From positions 206,809-270,808 of the forward strand of contig NZ_BMNG01000012.1 of assembly GCF_014646335.1 (NCBI RefSeq): a stretch of 64,000 bases of DNA, written 5' to 3'. Below, in pieces: positions 40,627 through 50,976 of the stretch. The notes under the pieces were generated by a model that saw only the letters and a list, made by a program, of their open reading frames with translations, was not told the DNA's origin and made no database searches. Numbering within the stretch: the first letter of the stretch is position 1; the number at the start of each line of letters is the position of its first letter. The position numbers were made by a program, and so were the translations under genes. The DNA is from Streptomyces lasiicapitis (lineage in GTDB: Bacteria; Actinomycetota; Actinomycetes; Streptomycetales; Streptomycetaceae).

Positions 40627-41865
40627 TCAGACGTCCGCGCGATACGTGTAGTGGTCGTCGACCACCCGCTGCATCGCGCCGATCCTGTCGGCCACGACGT
40701 GCTTCGCCGAGTAGAAGACGTGCCCGCGCACCCGCGGGTAGTCCTTCGCGAACGTGAGGTGCCGGGACAACTCGGCGGGATCCTGCCACGCGGCGGGCTG
40801 CGCCGGGTCCCCCGCCTTGTACAGCGCCTCCCCCACGTACAGCTTCACGCCCGTGCCCCGCGCCACGTCGTCCCACCAGGGCACGAGCTTGGCGTAGTCG
40901 GCCGCGGGCAGGCCGATGTTCCAGTACAACTGCGGACAGATGTAGTCGATCCAGCCCTTCTTCACCCAGCCCCGGGTGTCGGCGTACAGATCGTCATAGG
41001 TCTGCACGCCCGCGCGCGTGTCGGAACCGGTCGGGTCGGTGACGGCGTTGCGCCACACGCCGAAGGGGCTGATCCCGAACTGCGTCCTGCGGCGCACCTT
41101 CTTGATGCGTACGCCCATCTCCCGCACCATCCGGTCGATGTTGTCGCGGCGCCACGACGCCCGGTCCGGGAAGCCGCCGCCGTACCGCGCGAAGGCGGCC
41201 TCGTCGTCGAAGACCTGCCCCGCGACCGGATACGGGTAGAAGTAGTCGTCCCAGTGCACCGCGTCCAGGGGATAGCGCCGCACCGCGTCGAGCATCGAGT
41301 CCTGCATGAAGCGGCGCACCTCGGGCAGCCCCGGGTTGTAGTAGAGCTTCCCGCCGTACGGCACGACCCAGTCGGGGTGCAGGCGGGCCGGGTGCGACGG
41401 GATGAGGCGGGCGGGGTCGGTGTGCATGGCGATGCGGAACGGGTTGAACCAGGCGTGCAGCTCCAGGCCTCTTCGGTGCGCCTCGCGCACGGCGGTGCCC
41501 AGCGGGTCCCAGCCCGGGTCCTTGCCCTGCGTGCCCGTGAGCCACTCCGACCAGGGCTCGAACCGCGACGGCCAGAACGCGTCGGCCGTGGGGCGCACCT
41601 GGAGGACCACCGCGTTCAGGCGGCGGCGCACCGCCTCGTCCAGATACGCGATCAGCTCCGTACGCTGCTCCGCGGCGGTAAGCCCCGGCTTGGAGGGCCA
41701 GTCGATGTTGACGACCGTCGCCACCCACATGCCGCGCAGCTCGCGCCCCCGGCGCCGGGACTGCGGCACGGCCGCCGCGTCCCCCGCCATGGCGAGCCCC
41801 GCGGCCACCGAGGCCGCCGCCATCGTGAACGCCCGACGTGACACCTGACGTGACATACGCCTCAT
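40627..41865 (-). CDS. Tat-exported glycoside hydrolase family 10-like protein (DUF187/GHL10)
   Basis: The 412-residue protein has a twin-arginine signal (SRRAFTMAAASVAAG, cleavage ~32) and a GHL10/DUF187 TIM-barrel domain as in YngK and YddW. It begins ELRGMWVATVVNIDWPSK, has LNAVVLQVRPTADAFW, LELHAWFNPFRIA, the acidic AVHWDDYFYPYP, and DYICPQLYWNIG. Related proteins bind or cut peptidoglycan-like or polysaccharide substrates; the exact substrate is unknown. The ATG at 41865 has GAGGGG upstream. The long frame to 42729 upstream of it is antisense to the dehydrogenase gene and not coding. It converges on DUF1918 and is divergent from the next gene. Confidence 0.9.
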   Translation of the reverse strand: MRRMSRQVSRRAFTMAAASVAAGLAMAGDAAAVPQSRRRGRELRGMWVATVVNIDWPSKPGLTAAEQRTELIAYLDEAVRRRLNAVVLQVRPTADAFWPSRFEPWSEWLTGTQGKDPGWDPLGTAVREAHRRGLELHAWFNPFRIAMHTDPARLIPSHPARLHPDWVVPYGGKLYYNPGLPEVRRFMQDSMLDAVRRYPLDAVHWDDYFYPYPVAGQVFDDEAAFARYGGGFPDRASWRRDNIDRMVREMGVRIKKVRRRTQFGISPFGVWRNAVTDPTGSDTRAGVQTYDDLYADTRGWVKKGWIDYICPQLYWNIGLPAADYAKLVPWWDDVARGTGVKLYVGEALYKAGDPAQPAAWQDPAELSRHLTFAKDYPRVRGHVFYSAKHVVADRIGAMQRVVDDHYTYRADV

Positions 41866-42036
41866 GAAGCCGCCCCTCGAGTCCGGGATCCGCCGACAGT
41901 CGCTGGTCGTTCGGGGACAGCATGCCCGACCCGGCCCGTAATGGACCGGAGGTTGCGGAGTAACGTTCACCGGCGAGGCAGGCACCGGCACCGTGCGGGG
42001 GACCCTGCCGTCCTGTTGATCTGCGAAAGGCACGAG

Positions 42037-42909
42037 GTGACCGACTCTATGGCCGACATTGCGCGCGTCGGAGTGGTGGGCTGTGGCCAGATGGGCGCGG
42101 GTATCGCGGAGGTCTGCGCCCGTTCCGGCCTGGACGTCATGGTCGCGGAGACCACCGGCGAGGCCCTGGAGATCGGCCGCACCCGGCTGTACAACTCCCT
42201 GTCCAAGGCGGCCGAGCGCGGCAAGATCTCCGAGGAGGAGCGGGACGCCACGATCGCGCGGCTCAGCTTCACCACCGACCTGGGCGAGTTCTCCGACCGC
42301 GACCTCGTCATCGAGGCCGTCGTGGAGAACGAGCAGATCAAGACCGAGATCTTCCAGGTGCTCGACCAGGTGGTGACGCGCCAGGACGCGATCCTCGCCT
42401 CCAACACCTCCTCCATCCCGCTGGTGAAGCTGGCCGTGGCGACGTCCCGCCCGGACCAGGTCATCGGCATCCACTTCTTCAACCCGGCCCCCGTGCAGCA
42501 GCTCGTCGAGCTGATTCCGGCGCTGACCACGTCGGAGGGCACCATCAGCCGGGCGCAGGCCCTGGTGGAGAAGGTGCTCGGCAAGCACGCGATCCGCGCC
42601 CAGGACCGCTCGGGCTTCGTGGTGAACGCGCTCCTCATCCCCTATCTGCTTTCGGCCATCCGGATGTTCGAGTCGGGCATCGCGTCCCGCGAGGACATCG
42701 ACAACGGCATGGAGATGGGCTGCGCCCACCCGATGGGTCCGCTGAAGCTGTCGGACCTGATTGGCCTGGACACGGTGGCCTCGGTGGCGGACAGCATGTA
42801 CGACGAGTTCAAGGAGCCGCTGTACGCCGCTCCCCCGCTGCTTCAGCGCATGGTCGACGCGGGCCGCCTCGGCCGCAAGACGGGCTCGGGCTTCTACACG
42901 TACGCCTGA
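42037..42909 (+). CDS. hbdA: 3-hydroxybutyryl-CoA dehydrogenase
   Basis: The 290-residue NAD-dependent enzyme oxidises or reduces 3-hydroxybutyryl-CoA. It has the Rossmann motif VGVVGCGQMGAGIAEV, SNTSSIPL, the catalytic His in GIHFFNPAPVQQLVE and the Asn in SGFVVNALLIPYL. The C-terminal helical domain contains MGPLKLSDLIGLDT. In Streptomyces it works in butyryl-CoA/ethylmalonyl-CoA metabolism and supplies extender units for polyketides; that role is by analogy. GTG at 42037 has GAAAGG 6 bases upstream; an ATG at 42049 is the alternative. A terminator follows at 42971. The symbol is by family. Confidence 0.94.
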   Translation: MTDSMADIARVGVVGCGQMGAGIAEVCARSGLDVMVAETTGEALEIGRTRLYNSLSKAAERGKISEEERDATIARLSFTTDLGEFSDRDLVIEAVVENEQIKTEIFQVLDQVVTRQDAILASNTSSIPLVKLAVATSRPDQVIGIHFFNPAPVQQLVELIPALTTSEGTISRAQALVEKVLGKHAIRAQDRSGFVVNALLIPYLLSAIRMFESGIASREDIDNGMEMGCAHPMGPLKLSDLIGLDTVASVADSMYDEFKEPLYAAPPLLQRMVDAGRLGRKTGSGFYTYA

Positions 42910-42970
42910 GAGCCCCTCGCGGCATGATTACGCTCCGTACCTGAACTCAAGTCAATTTTCGGCCAGTTCA

Positions 42971-43001
42971 CGGGCCCGGCACTCCTCGAGTGCCGGGCCC
43001 G
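42971..43001 (+). terminator. Terminator after the hydroxybutyryl-CoA dehydrogenase gene
   Basis: Perfect 14-bp arms (CGGGCCCGGCACTC and its complement) enclose a three-base loop, 61 bp after the stop. It is preceded by an AT-rich stretch (TCAATTTTCGG). Confidence 0.8.
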
Positions 43002-43131
43002 CGCCGTTCACACACCGTGTGCGCGGGGGGCTCGCATATGCCCTTCGCACACGCTCCCGCCGCGGCCACCAGGCGAGTTGACTTTCCGTGCGCACAGGGG
43101 GGATGTGACCACTACAGAAAGGAGCGGACTC

Positions 43132-43389
43132 GTGACCACCGACCCCGAGCGTCCCGTGGTCCCGGAAGAACTCGCAGAGTTACGTCGCAGCCTGGACGTG
43201 GGCCTCACCCGCGTCGACGGACGGCTCGCGTTACTCACCCAGAGCGACGCACAGCACACCAAGGATCAGGATGACCTGTCCCTCCGGATCACGGCCCTTG
43301 AGCACAACAGGTGGCCCCTGCCGGCCCTCGCCGCCCTCACAGCAATCGGGGCGCTCGCGGTGGCGGTCTGGCAGGCCCTCGGGCGCTAG
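43132..43389 (+). CDS. Small coiled-coil protein with C-terminal membrane helix
   Basis: The 85-residue protein has an amphipathic coiled-coil region (residues ~9-56: PEELAELRRSLDVGLTRVDG, LALLTQSDAQHTKDQDDLSL, RITALEHN) followed by one hydrophobic helix (residues ~60-82: PALAALTAIGALAVAVWQAL). I know no function. The architecture resembles phage-type XhlA/holin-accessory proteins, but no phage genes are nearby. The GTG at 43132 has AAAGGAG 8 bases upstream; other in-frame starts at 43078 and 43105 lack a good site. It has its own promoter region after a terminator and converges on the NUDIX gene. Confidence 0.7.
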   Translation: MTTDPERPVVPEELAELRRSLDVGLTRVDGRLALLTQSDAQHTKDQDDLSLRITALEHNRWPLPALAALTAIGALAVAVWQALGR

Positions 43390-43410
43390 TCCGGGGCCGG
43401 TGCCGACCGG

Positions 43411-43953
43411 CTAACGGCCGTCCTGGCCAAGACGCAGATGGTGCAGCAAGAGGAGTGCCGCCGCCATGTTGGCGGCCGGGACCTCGCCCCGCGCCACCAT
43501 GTCGGGGACGAGCTTCAGCGGGACCCACTCACGGCGGTCCGACTCGAAGTCGTCCTCGGGGTGGCCGATGTAGGTCCCCTCGTCCGACCAGTAGATGTGG
43601 TGCCGGGCGTCGGTGAGACCGTTGGACGGCTCCACGCTCATCAGGTGCCGCAAGGGTCCCGGCCGCCAGCCGGTCTCCTCCTCCATCTCGCGGGCCGCCG
43701 CGCAGGCGATGTCCTCGCCGTCCTCGACGACCCCCGCGGCCAGTTCCCAGCCCCAGCTGTCGGTGATGAAGCGGTGCCGCCAGAGCAGCAGCACCTCGTT
43801 GGCCTCGTTGACGACCGTGGCGATCGCGACCGGCCGCATCCGTATCAGGAAGTGATCGAGGTGCCGTCCGTCCGGAAGCTCGACGTCTGCGAGATTGACG
43901 GTGAACCAGCGATTTCCATACACAGTTTGTTCGCTCTGTTTCGTCCACTGCAC
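43411..43953 (-). CDS. NUDIX hydrolase (ADP-ribose pyrophosphatase-like)
   Basis: The 180-residue enzyme carries a complete NUDIX box, GVVEDGEDIACAAAREMEEE followed by TGW (residues ~80-102), on a WELAAG strand that is typical of ADP-ribose/nucleoside-sugar pyrophosphatases. The N-terminus WTKQSEQTVYGNRWFTVNLA forms the small domain that completes the dimer in this subgroup. The enzyme hydrolyses nucleoside diphosphates linked to another moiety; ADP-ribose or GDP-mannose are likely. GTG at 43953 (VQWTKQ) follows GGAAGGTGG; a GTG at 43971 is possible. Confidence 0.9.
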   Translation of the reverse strand: MQWTKQSEQTVYGNRWFTVNLADVELPDGRHLDHFLIRMRPVAIATVVNEANEVLLLWRHRFITDSWGWELAAGVVEDGEDIACAAAREMEEETGWRPGPLRHLMSVEPSNGLTDARHHIYWSDEGTYIGHPEDDFESDRREWVPLKLVPDMVARGEVPAANMAAALLLLHHLRLGQDGR

Positions 43954-44107
43954 GGTTCTGCCACCTTCCACCGAGTAGATGGCAATATCGCAGCAGGAAG
44001 GTGCTCAGAGCACTCCGCGCACGGCAGAGCGAAGTAGCACGTGTCACGCGTGGTTCCGCCCCCGCCCTCTGAAGGCACGGCGAATCGCGCGGCAGCGCGC
44101 CGCGAAT

Positions 44108-45457
44108 CTACAGCGGCACGCGCAGCGCCCCGTCGATCAGTTCGGCGGCCTCGGCCGTGCCCGCGCAGTCGCTGCGCACCAGGTGTTCGCGCACCGCCCG
44201 GAGCCGGTCGCGCAGCCGCTGTGACTCCATCCCCCGCGCCTGTTCTGCCATTTCCACCGCCGTGGCCACCGCCTCGTCGGTGTTCCCCTGCCGCAGTTCG
44301 ATCTGGCTGAGCATGGCGAGCCGGTGGACCCGGCCCCGGTCGTGCGCCGGAGTGTCCACGGCCGCCGCGGCGTGTTCGTGCGCGCCCGCGAGATCCCCGA
44401 GGCTGAGCAGCGCCTCGGCCACCTGTACGTTCACCAGGCCGGGCTGGACATAGCCCGTCTCGTCCGGTTCGCGCCCCCTGCGGATGCGGTCGGCCGCGGC
44501 CTCGGCACGCCGGATGCACGACAGCGCGCTGCTGCCGTCGCCCAGGTGCGCGTACGACTTGGCCTGCATCGCGTACAGATCGGAGGCGAGCGCCGGGGTG
44601 ATGTCGCGGCCCGCGGCCCGCAGCGCGGCCTCCGCGAAGGCGACCGCCTGGCGGTACTCCCGCATGAACAGCGACTGGTTGACGAGCAGCGCGATGACGT
44701 ACGCCCCAAGGCCCCGGTCCCCGCTGGCCTTCGCCAGCCGCAGCGCCTGGTGGAAGTAGCGCTGGGCCAGGCCGTGCGCGTCCGAGTCGTACGCGCAGAT
44801 GCCGGCGATCGCCACCAGGCCGCCGGTCGCGCGGTGCAGCTGACGTCCCGTCGCGTCGGTGTAACTGCCCCTCAGCAGCGGGGCCGCCTCGGCGTTCAGG
44901 AAGCCGACGATGCGGGTGCGCGTGGCGATGCCGCCCGTCTTGCGGTACATCTGCTCGTAGTGCGCGCGGGCCGCGCGCATCATCTCTATGTCCCCCATGC
45001 TCACCGGATGGCGGCCGCCGCGGGAGACGTCCACGTCCTCCGGCGGGTTCTCCCACTCCCACACGGGCATCACCGCGGGCGTGCCGGTGACCGCGGGCGC
45101 GCCGAGCAGATGCGGGCGCTGCTGTTCGTCCGAGCGCCACAGGGCGGTGGCGCGCTCGACGAACCCGGAGAGCGTGGACGCCATCGAGCCCTGTCGCGCG
45201 GCCGGGACGCCGGGCACGCCGAGGCCGATGTCGTCGAGCGTGACCGTGCGCCGCAGGCGGCCGGCGAGCACTTCGCAGATGAGGTCGGGCACCTGGCCGC
45301 GCGGGCGCTGGCCCTTCAACCAGCGGGCCACGGCCGTGTGTTCGTATCTCAGCGAGAGACCTCTTGCCTTGCCCGCCTGATTGACATGGGCGGCAAGGCC
45401 CGCATGCGAGATGCCGGCTTCGTCGAGGATCGCGTCGAGCAGGGTGTTGGGCTGCAT
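44108..45457 (-). CDS. TPR-containing transcriptional regulator (NsdA/NsdB-like)
   Basis: The 449-residue protein starts with a region resembling an XRE-type helix-turn-helix (LLDAILDEAGISHAGLAAHV, then YEHTAVARWLKGQRP), a variable linker, and a helical TPR-like region from residue ~150 to the end (repeats with LAQRYFHQALRLAKASGD, AYVIALLVNQSLFMREYRQA, QAKSYAHLGDGSSAL, NVQVAEALLSLGDLAGAHEH). This layout is that of the Streptomyces NsdA/NsdB group, known to repress sporulation and antibiotic production; orthology is not proven here. It lies 269 bp downstream of a SpoIIE-type phosphatase on the same strand. Confidence 0.82.
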   Translation of the reverse strand: MQPNTLLDAILDEAGISHAGLAAHVNQAGKARGLSLRYEHTAVARWLKGQRPRGQVPDLICEVLAGRLRRTVTLDDIGLGVPGVPAARQGSMASTLSGFVERATALWRSDEQQRPHLLGAPAVTGTPAVMPVWEWENPPEDVDVSRGGRHPVSMGDIEMMRAARAHYEQMYRKTGGIATRTRIVGFLNAEAAPLLRGSYTDATGRQLHRATGGLVAIAGICAYDSDAHGLAQRYFHQALRLAKASGDRGLGAYVIALLVNQSLFMREYRQAVAFAEAALRAAGRDITPALASDLYAMQAKSYAHLGDGSSALSCIRRAEAAADRIRRGREPDETGYVQPGLVNVQVAEALLSLGDLAGAHEHAAAAVDTPAHDRGRVHRLAMLSQIELRQGNTDEAVATAVEMAEQARGMESQRLRDRLRAVREHLVRSDCAGTAEAAELIDGALRVPL

Positions 45458-45726
45458 GGATGCCCTCCGGTGGCTCGGTGCGCCCAGCCTAATGGAGTCA
45501 CGCGCACACGGGGTGTGAACGGAGTGCTCGCATCCGGGGGGTGTGCGCTCTGCCGCGCCGGGCGCCGGGTCGGTTGACTGAGAGCCCTCACCAGGAGGCG
45601 GCCGGGCCGCCGGCTCCCCCTCAAACAGTGCGGCGGCCCCTCTGTGGCGCCGTCCGGTCGGCCGTCGTCTGCCCGGCAGTTCCGCGACGGCCCGGACGGC
45701 GCAGGCCGCACCACGCCGGGCGGTGT

Positions 45727-46905
45727 TCAGCTCATGGTGCGGGCGCGCCGCCCGGTCTCCGCCTGCTGCGAGGGCACGCGGTGCCGGTCGTTGCGCAGCA
45801 CGAGGAGCGCGGCGTCGTCCGACGTCAGCCGTCCGATGTGGCGCAGGAGTTCGCCGTACACGGTGTGGACCACGGCCTGTGGTGAGACCGGCTGGGTGCG
45901 GGCGGCCTCGCTGAGCACGGACTGGAGCGGGAAGAACTCGCCCGCCGCGTTGCGCGCGTCCTCCATGCCGTCGGTGTGCAGGGCGAGCGCGTCACCGGGC
46001 AGCAGCCGTCCGCAGTGCGCCAGGGGCAGTTCGGCGGGGAGCGGGAAGGGTCCGAGGGGTGGCAGCGGGTCTCCGCCCACCATCGGTTCGGCCCGGCCGC
46101 GCAGCCGATAGGGCCAGGGGTGGCCGCAGTTGAGCGCCCATACGTCTCCCGCGCGGCTGATCTCCACGAGCAGCACGGTCACGAACTCCTCGGCCAGCGC
46201 GCTGTCGGACGCGGTGGCGCCGTTCACGGGCTGCCCGGTCGCGAGCTGCTCCGCGCGGGAGCGCTCCCTCATGTGCCGGGCAAGGGCCCGCTCCAGGCGT
46301 CTGAGGACCAGGGGCAGTTCGGGTTCCTCGTGGGCGGCCTCGCGGAAGCTGCCGAGGACGGCGGCCGCGGTGCCGATCGCGGCGAGGCCGTGCCCGCGTA
46401 CGTCGCCCATGACGAGCCGCACGCCGTGGTCGGTGGCCGCCACCTCGTACAGATCACCCCCGACGGACGCGCCGTGCGTGGCGGACAGGCGGCCCGCGGC
46501 GAGCGCGAGGCCCTCGACGCGGGGCGGCAGCGGCCGGAGCAGCACGTTCTGCGCGGCGCCCGCGACCTCGCGGAGCTGCCGCAGTTCGCGCAGCAACGCG
46601 CGGCGCACGTGCACGATCAGGCCGGTGCCGACGGCGAAGAAGACCGCGCTGGTGACGATCCGCGCGCCCAGGCCGTGCTGCTGGGCGAGCGGGCAGGTGA
46701 GTTTGTACGTGATGGCGACGGCGCCCCACACCGTGGGAAGGCCGAGCGTGAGCGCGCGGCGCAGCCTGCGGGTGCGCGGCCGCTCGATCGCGGCGTCGCC
46801 CCAGGGGCTTTCCCCTCGGGGTCGCCGCGGGGCTCTGGCCCCGAGCCGCACTCCGCGGTGGGCCGCGGCGCCGCGGCGGGGCGCGCGAGGCTTGATCCGG
46901 ATCAT
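45727..46905 (-). CDS. SpoIIE-type PP2C phosphatase, membrane-anchored
   Basis: The 392-residue protein has a basic N-terminus rich in Arg/Pro, two membrane helices at residues ~52-68 and ~82-100, then a PP2C-like SpoIIE domain from residue ~120 with GGDLYEVA, LVMGDVRGHGL and the C-terminal LTSDDAALLVLR. The conserved metal-binding Asp residues are present. Such phosphatases dephosphorylate anti-anti-sigma factors and so act upstream of alternative sigma factors in Streptomyces. No RsbW/RsbV gene is adjacent. The ATG has AGGGGGG 8 bases upstream. The upstream region carries an imperfect tandem repeat at 46923-46968. Confidence 0.9.
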   Translation of the reverse strand: MIRIKPRAPRRGAAAHRGVRLGARAPRRPRGESPWGDAAIERPRTRRLRRALTLGLPTVWGAVAITYKLTCPLAQQHGLGARIVTSAVFFAVGTGLIVHVRRALLRELRQLREVAGAAQNVLLRPLPPRVEGLALAAGRLSATHGASVGGDLYEVAATDHGVRLVMGDVRGHGLAAIGTAAAVLGSFREAAHEEPELPLVLRRLERALARHMRERSRAEQLATGQPVNGATASDSALAEEFVTVLLVEISRAGDVWALNCGHPWPYRLRGRAEPMVGGDPLPPLGPFPLPAELPLAHCGRLLPGDALALHTDGMEDARNAAGEFFPLQSVLSEAARTQPVSPQAVVHTVYGELLRHIGRLTSDDAALLVLRNDRHRVPSQQAETGRRARTMS

Positions 46906-46922
46906 GCCGACGGCCCCCCTAA

Positions 46923-46968
46923 GGCCCGATTCAACGTGCGGGACTGGGGCCCGGATTCAGCGTGCGGG
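46923..46968. repeat. Imperfect 20-bp direct repeat upstream of the SpoIIE phosphatase gene
   Basis: GGCCCGATTCAACGTGCGGG (46923-46942) recurs as GGCCCGGATTCAGCGTGCG plus GG (46948-46968), a ~25-bp period. It lies 18-63 bp before the start codon, within the likely promoter or 5' leader. Its role is unknown. Confidence 0.6.
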
Positions 46969-47058
46969 CCGGGTACGGGCGGCCCCTACGGCCGCATTGA
47001 TTCTGTCGACCGCATGGCCGGATCGGGTCAGATCACCGGAGGTTCTCACCCTAACGAG

Positions 47059-47094
47059 TGAGGGGCGTATCCGTGTCCACGGATACGCCCCTCA
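47059..47094 (-). terminator. Terminator of pheST
   Basis: A 16-bp perfect stem (TGAGGGGCGTATCCGT and its complement) with a GTCC loop lies 33 bp after the pheT stop. It separates pheST from the SpoIIE phosphatase gene. Confidence 0.9.
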
Positions 47095-47127
47095 ACTGCG
47101 CGTTTCACGCGCCGGGTTGGCCGGGGA

Positions 47128-49670
47128 CTACGCCCCGCGCAGCACCGCCCCGGTGACCTCGGCGGCGCGCGCCACGGCCGCGTCGCGGGCGGCGCTGGCC
47201 TCGTCGACCGTCAGCGTGCGGTCGGCGGCGCGGAAGCGCAGCGCGTACGCCAGGGACTTCTTGCCCTCGCCGATCTGCTCGCCGGTGAAGACGTCGAACA
47301 GGCGGATGTCCTCGAGGAGTTCACCGGCGCCGTCGCGCAGGAAGGCCTCGACGACGGCCGCGGGCACGTCCTCGTCGACGACGAGGGCGACGTCCTGCGT
47401 GGCCACCGGGAAGGTGGAGATGCGCGGCGCGCGCAGCGTGCCCTCCGCGGCCTCGGCGAGGACGTCGAGGTTCAGCTCCATCGCGCAGCTGCGGGCGGGC
47501 AGGCCGAGCGCCTTGATGACGCGCGGGTGCAGCTCACCGGCGTGGCCGATGACGACGATCTCGCCCTCGCTGCCGTCCGCGGCGACGCCGTCGGCGTACT
47601 CCACGAACACGCACAGCTCGGCACAGCGGCCCGGGTGCCACGGGCCGTACTGGCCCTGCTGGACGATGAGTTCGGCGCCGGCCTCGCGGGCCACGGTGCG
47701 CGCCGCCTCGACGGCGTCCGCCCAGTCGCCCTGCCGGCCCTTGCCCCACCAGCCGGCCTGCTCACGGGCGCCGGCGAGGACGGCCGCGACGTGCCGCGGC
47801 TGCTCGGGCAGCGCCTGGTCCAGCGCCGCGATCTGCTCGTCCGTGGGACGCCGGGCAGCGGGCAGCCGGGCCGGGAGCGCGGCCTCGTCCCGGGGGTGGA
47901 AGACCAGGCCGGTCTCGAACAGCGCCAGGTCGTGGCTGCCGCGTCCGTCGTTGCGGCGCAGCGTGGCCAGCAGGCCAGGAAGCAGCGTCGTACGGAGCGC
48001 GGGCTCCTCGTCGGACAGCGGGTTGACGAGCTTGACGACGCGGCGGTTCGGGTCGTCCTTCTCGAGGCCGAGCTGGTCGAAGACCTGCTCGCCGACGAAC
48101 GGGTAGTTCGGCGCCTCGACGAAACCGGCCCCGGCGAGGGCGCGGCCCACGCGCCGGTGCAGCCGCTGCCGCTCGGTCAGACCGCGCCCGGCGGGGGGCT
48201 TGGGCAGCGTCGAGGGCAGGTTCTCGTAGCCCTCGAGGCGGATGACCTCCTCGGCGAGGTCGTTGATCTCGGCGAGGTCGGGCCGCCAGGACGGCACGGT
48301 GACGGTCAGGGAGTCCTGTCCGTACACGTCGCAGCCCACCTCCTGGAGGCGGCGTACGACGGTCTCGCGGCCGTAGGCCACACCGGCGACCTTGTCCGGG
48401 TGGTCGGCGGGCATCGCGATGGTGCGCGGCGCGGAGGGCGCGATGACCTCCGTGACGCCGGCCTCGGCGGTGCCGCCCGCGAGCAGCACGAGGAGGTCGA
48501 CGGTGCGCTGCGCGGCGGCGGACGCGGCCTGGGGGTCGACGCCGCGCTCGAAGCGCTTGGCCGCCTCGGAGGACAGCTTGTGGCGGCGGGCGGTGCGGGC
48601 CACGGAGACCGCGTCGAAGTGCGCGGCCTCGATGACCACGTCCGTGGTGCCCTGCTCTTCGTCGTGATCGGCGATCTCGGTGTTGGCGCCGCCCATGACG
48701 CCCGCGAGGCCGATGGCGCCGCGGTCGTCGGTGATCACCAGGTCCTCGGCGTCGAGCACGCGCTGCGCGCCGTCGAGGGTGGTGATCTTCTCGCCCTGCT
48801 CGGCCCGGCGCACGCCGATGGTGCCCTGGACGCGCGAGCGGTCGTAGGCGTGCAGGGGCTGGCCGAGCTCCAGCATCACGTAGTTGGTGATGTCGACGGC
48901 GAGCGAGATCGGGCGCATGCCCGCCTTCTGCAGGCGGCGCTGGAGCCAGATCGGCGAGCGCGCGTCGGGGCGCAGGCCGGTGACGGTGCGCGCGGTGAAG
49001 CGGTCGCAGCCGGCCGGGTCGCCGACGCGCACGGGGTAGCCGAAGGAGTTCGGCGCGGGCACGTCGAGCAGCGCCGGGTCGCGCAGCGGCAGGCCGTACG
49101 CGGTGGCGGTCTCGCGGGCGACGCCGCGCATCGACAGGCAGTAGCCGCGGTCGGGCGTGACGGCGATGTCCAGGACCTCGTCGACGAGTTCGAGCAGCTC
49201 GATGGCGTCGGTGCCGGCCTCGTGCTCGGGCGGAAGCACGATGATGCCGCCGGATCCGTCGTCGCCCATGCCCAGCTCGTCGCCGGAGCAGATCATGCCG
49301 TGCGAGGTCTTGCCGTACGTCTTGCGCGCGGCGATCGCGAAGTCGCCGGGCAGCACGGCGCCGGGCAGGACCACGACGACCTTGTCGCCGACGGCGAAGT
49401 TCCGGGCGCCGCAGACGATCTCCTGCGGCTCACCGGTGCCGTTGGCGGAGCCGACGTCGACGGTGCAGAAGCGGATGGGCTTCTTGAAGCCCTCCAGCTC
49501 CTCGATGGTGAGGACCTTGCCGACGACGAGAGGGCCCTTGAGGCCCGCGCCGAGCTGTTCGACGGACTCGACCTCGAGGCCGGCCGCGATCAGCTTGGCC
49601 TGCACGTCGCGGCCGGTCTCGGTGGCGGGGAGGTCGACATACTCCCGCAGCCAGGAAAGCGGGACCCGCA

Positions 49671-49671
<1 letters not shown>
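47128..49671 (-). CDS. pheT: Phenylalanine-tRNA ligase beta subunit
   Basis: The 847-residue subunit of the alpha2-beta2 PheRS has the full bacterial domain set. The EMAP-like tRNA-binding domain is at residues ~40-150 ([30 protein letters not shown]), the B3/B4 editing region with [10 protein letters not shown] and [17 protein letters not shown] at ~210-400, B5, and the C-terminal anticodon-binding FDX domain ([19 protein letters not shown]). Its ATG shares one base with the pheS stop (TGATG), a classic coupled arrangement giving equal subunits. A strong terminator follows. Confidence 0.98.
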
Positions 49672-50855
<1,184 letters not shown>

Positions 50856-50976
50856 TCAACGAGTCGGAGACGACTGGTCCTGAGAACGTCCCGAATAAAG
50901 GGGACACAAAGGTGCCAACGTCCGAGTCTAACGGGGTGGTGGTAACGGATGAGCCCGCGGGCCGCTCGGGGCGTGA

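Noticed and set aside
41866-42729. 700-residue form of the GH10-like protein
   Set aside because: The upstream extension is the exact antisense of the hydroxybutyryl-CoA dehydrogenase; a Tat signal begins at 41865.
45458-45726. Small gene between the TPR regulator and the SpoIIE phosphatase
   Set aside because: Open frames here are Arg/Pro-rich, lack ribosome sites and show no conserved-looking sequence; I see nothing definite in this 269-bp gap.
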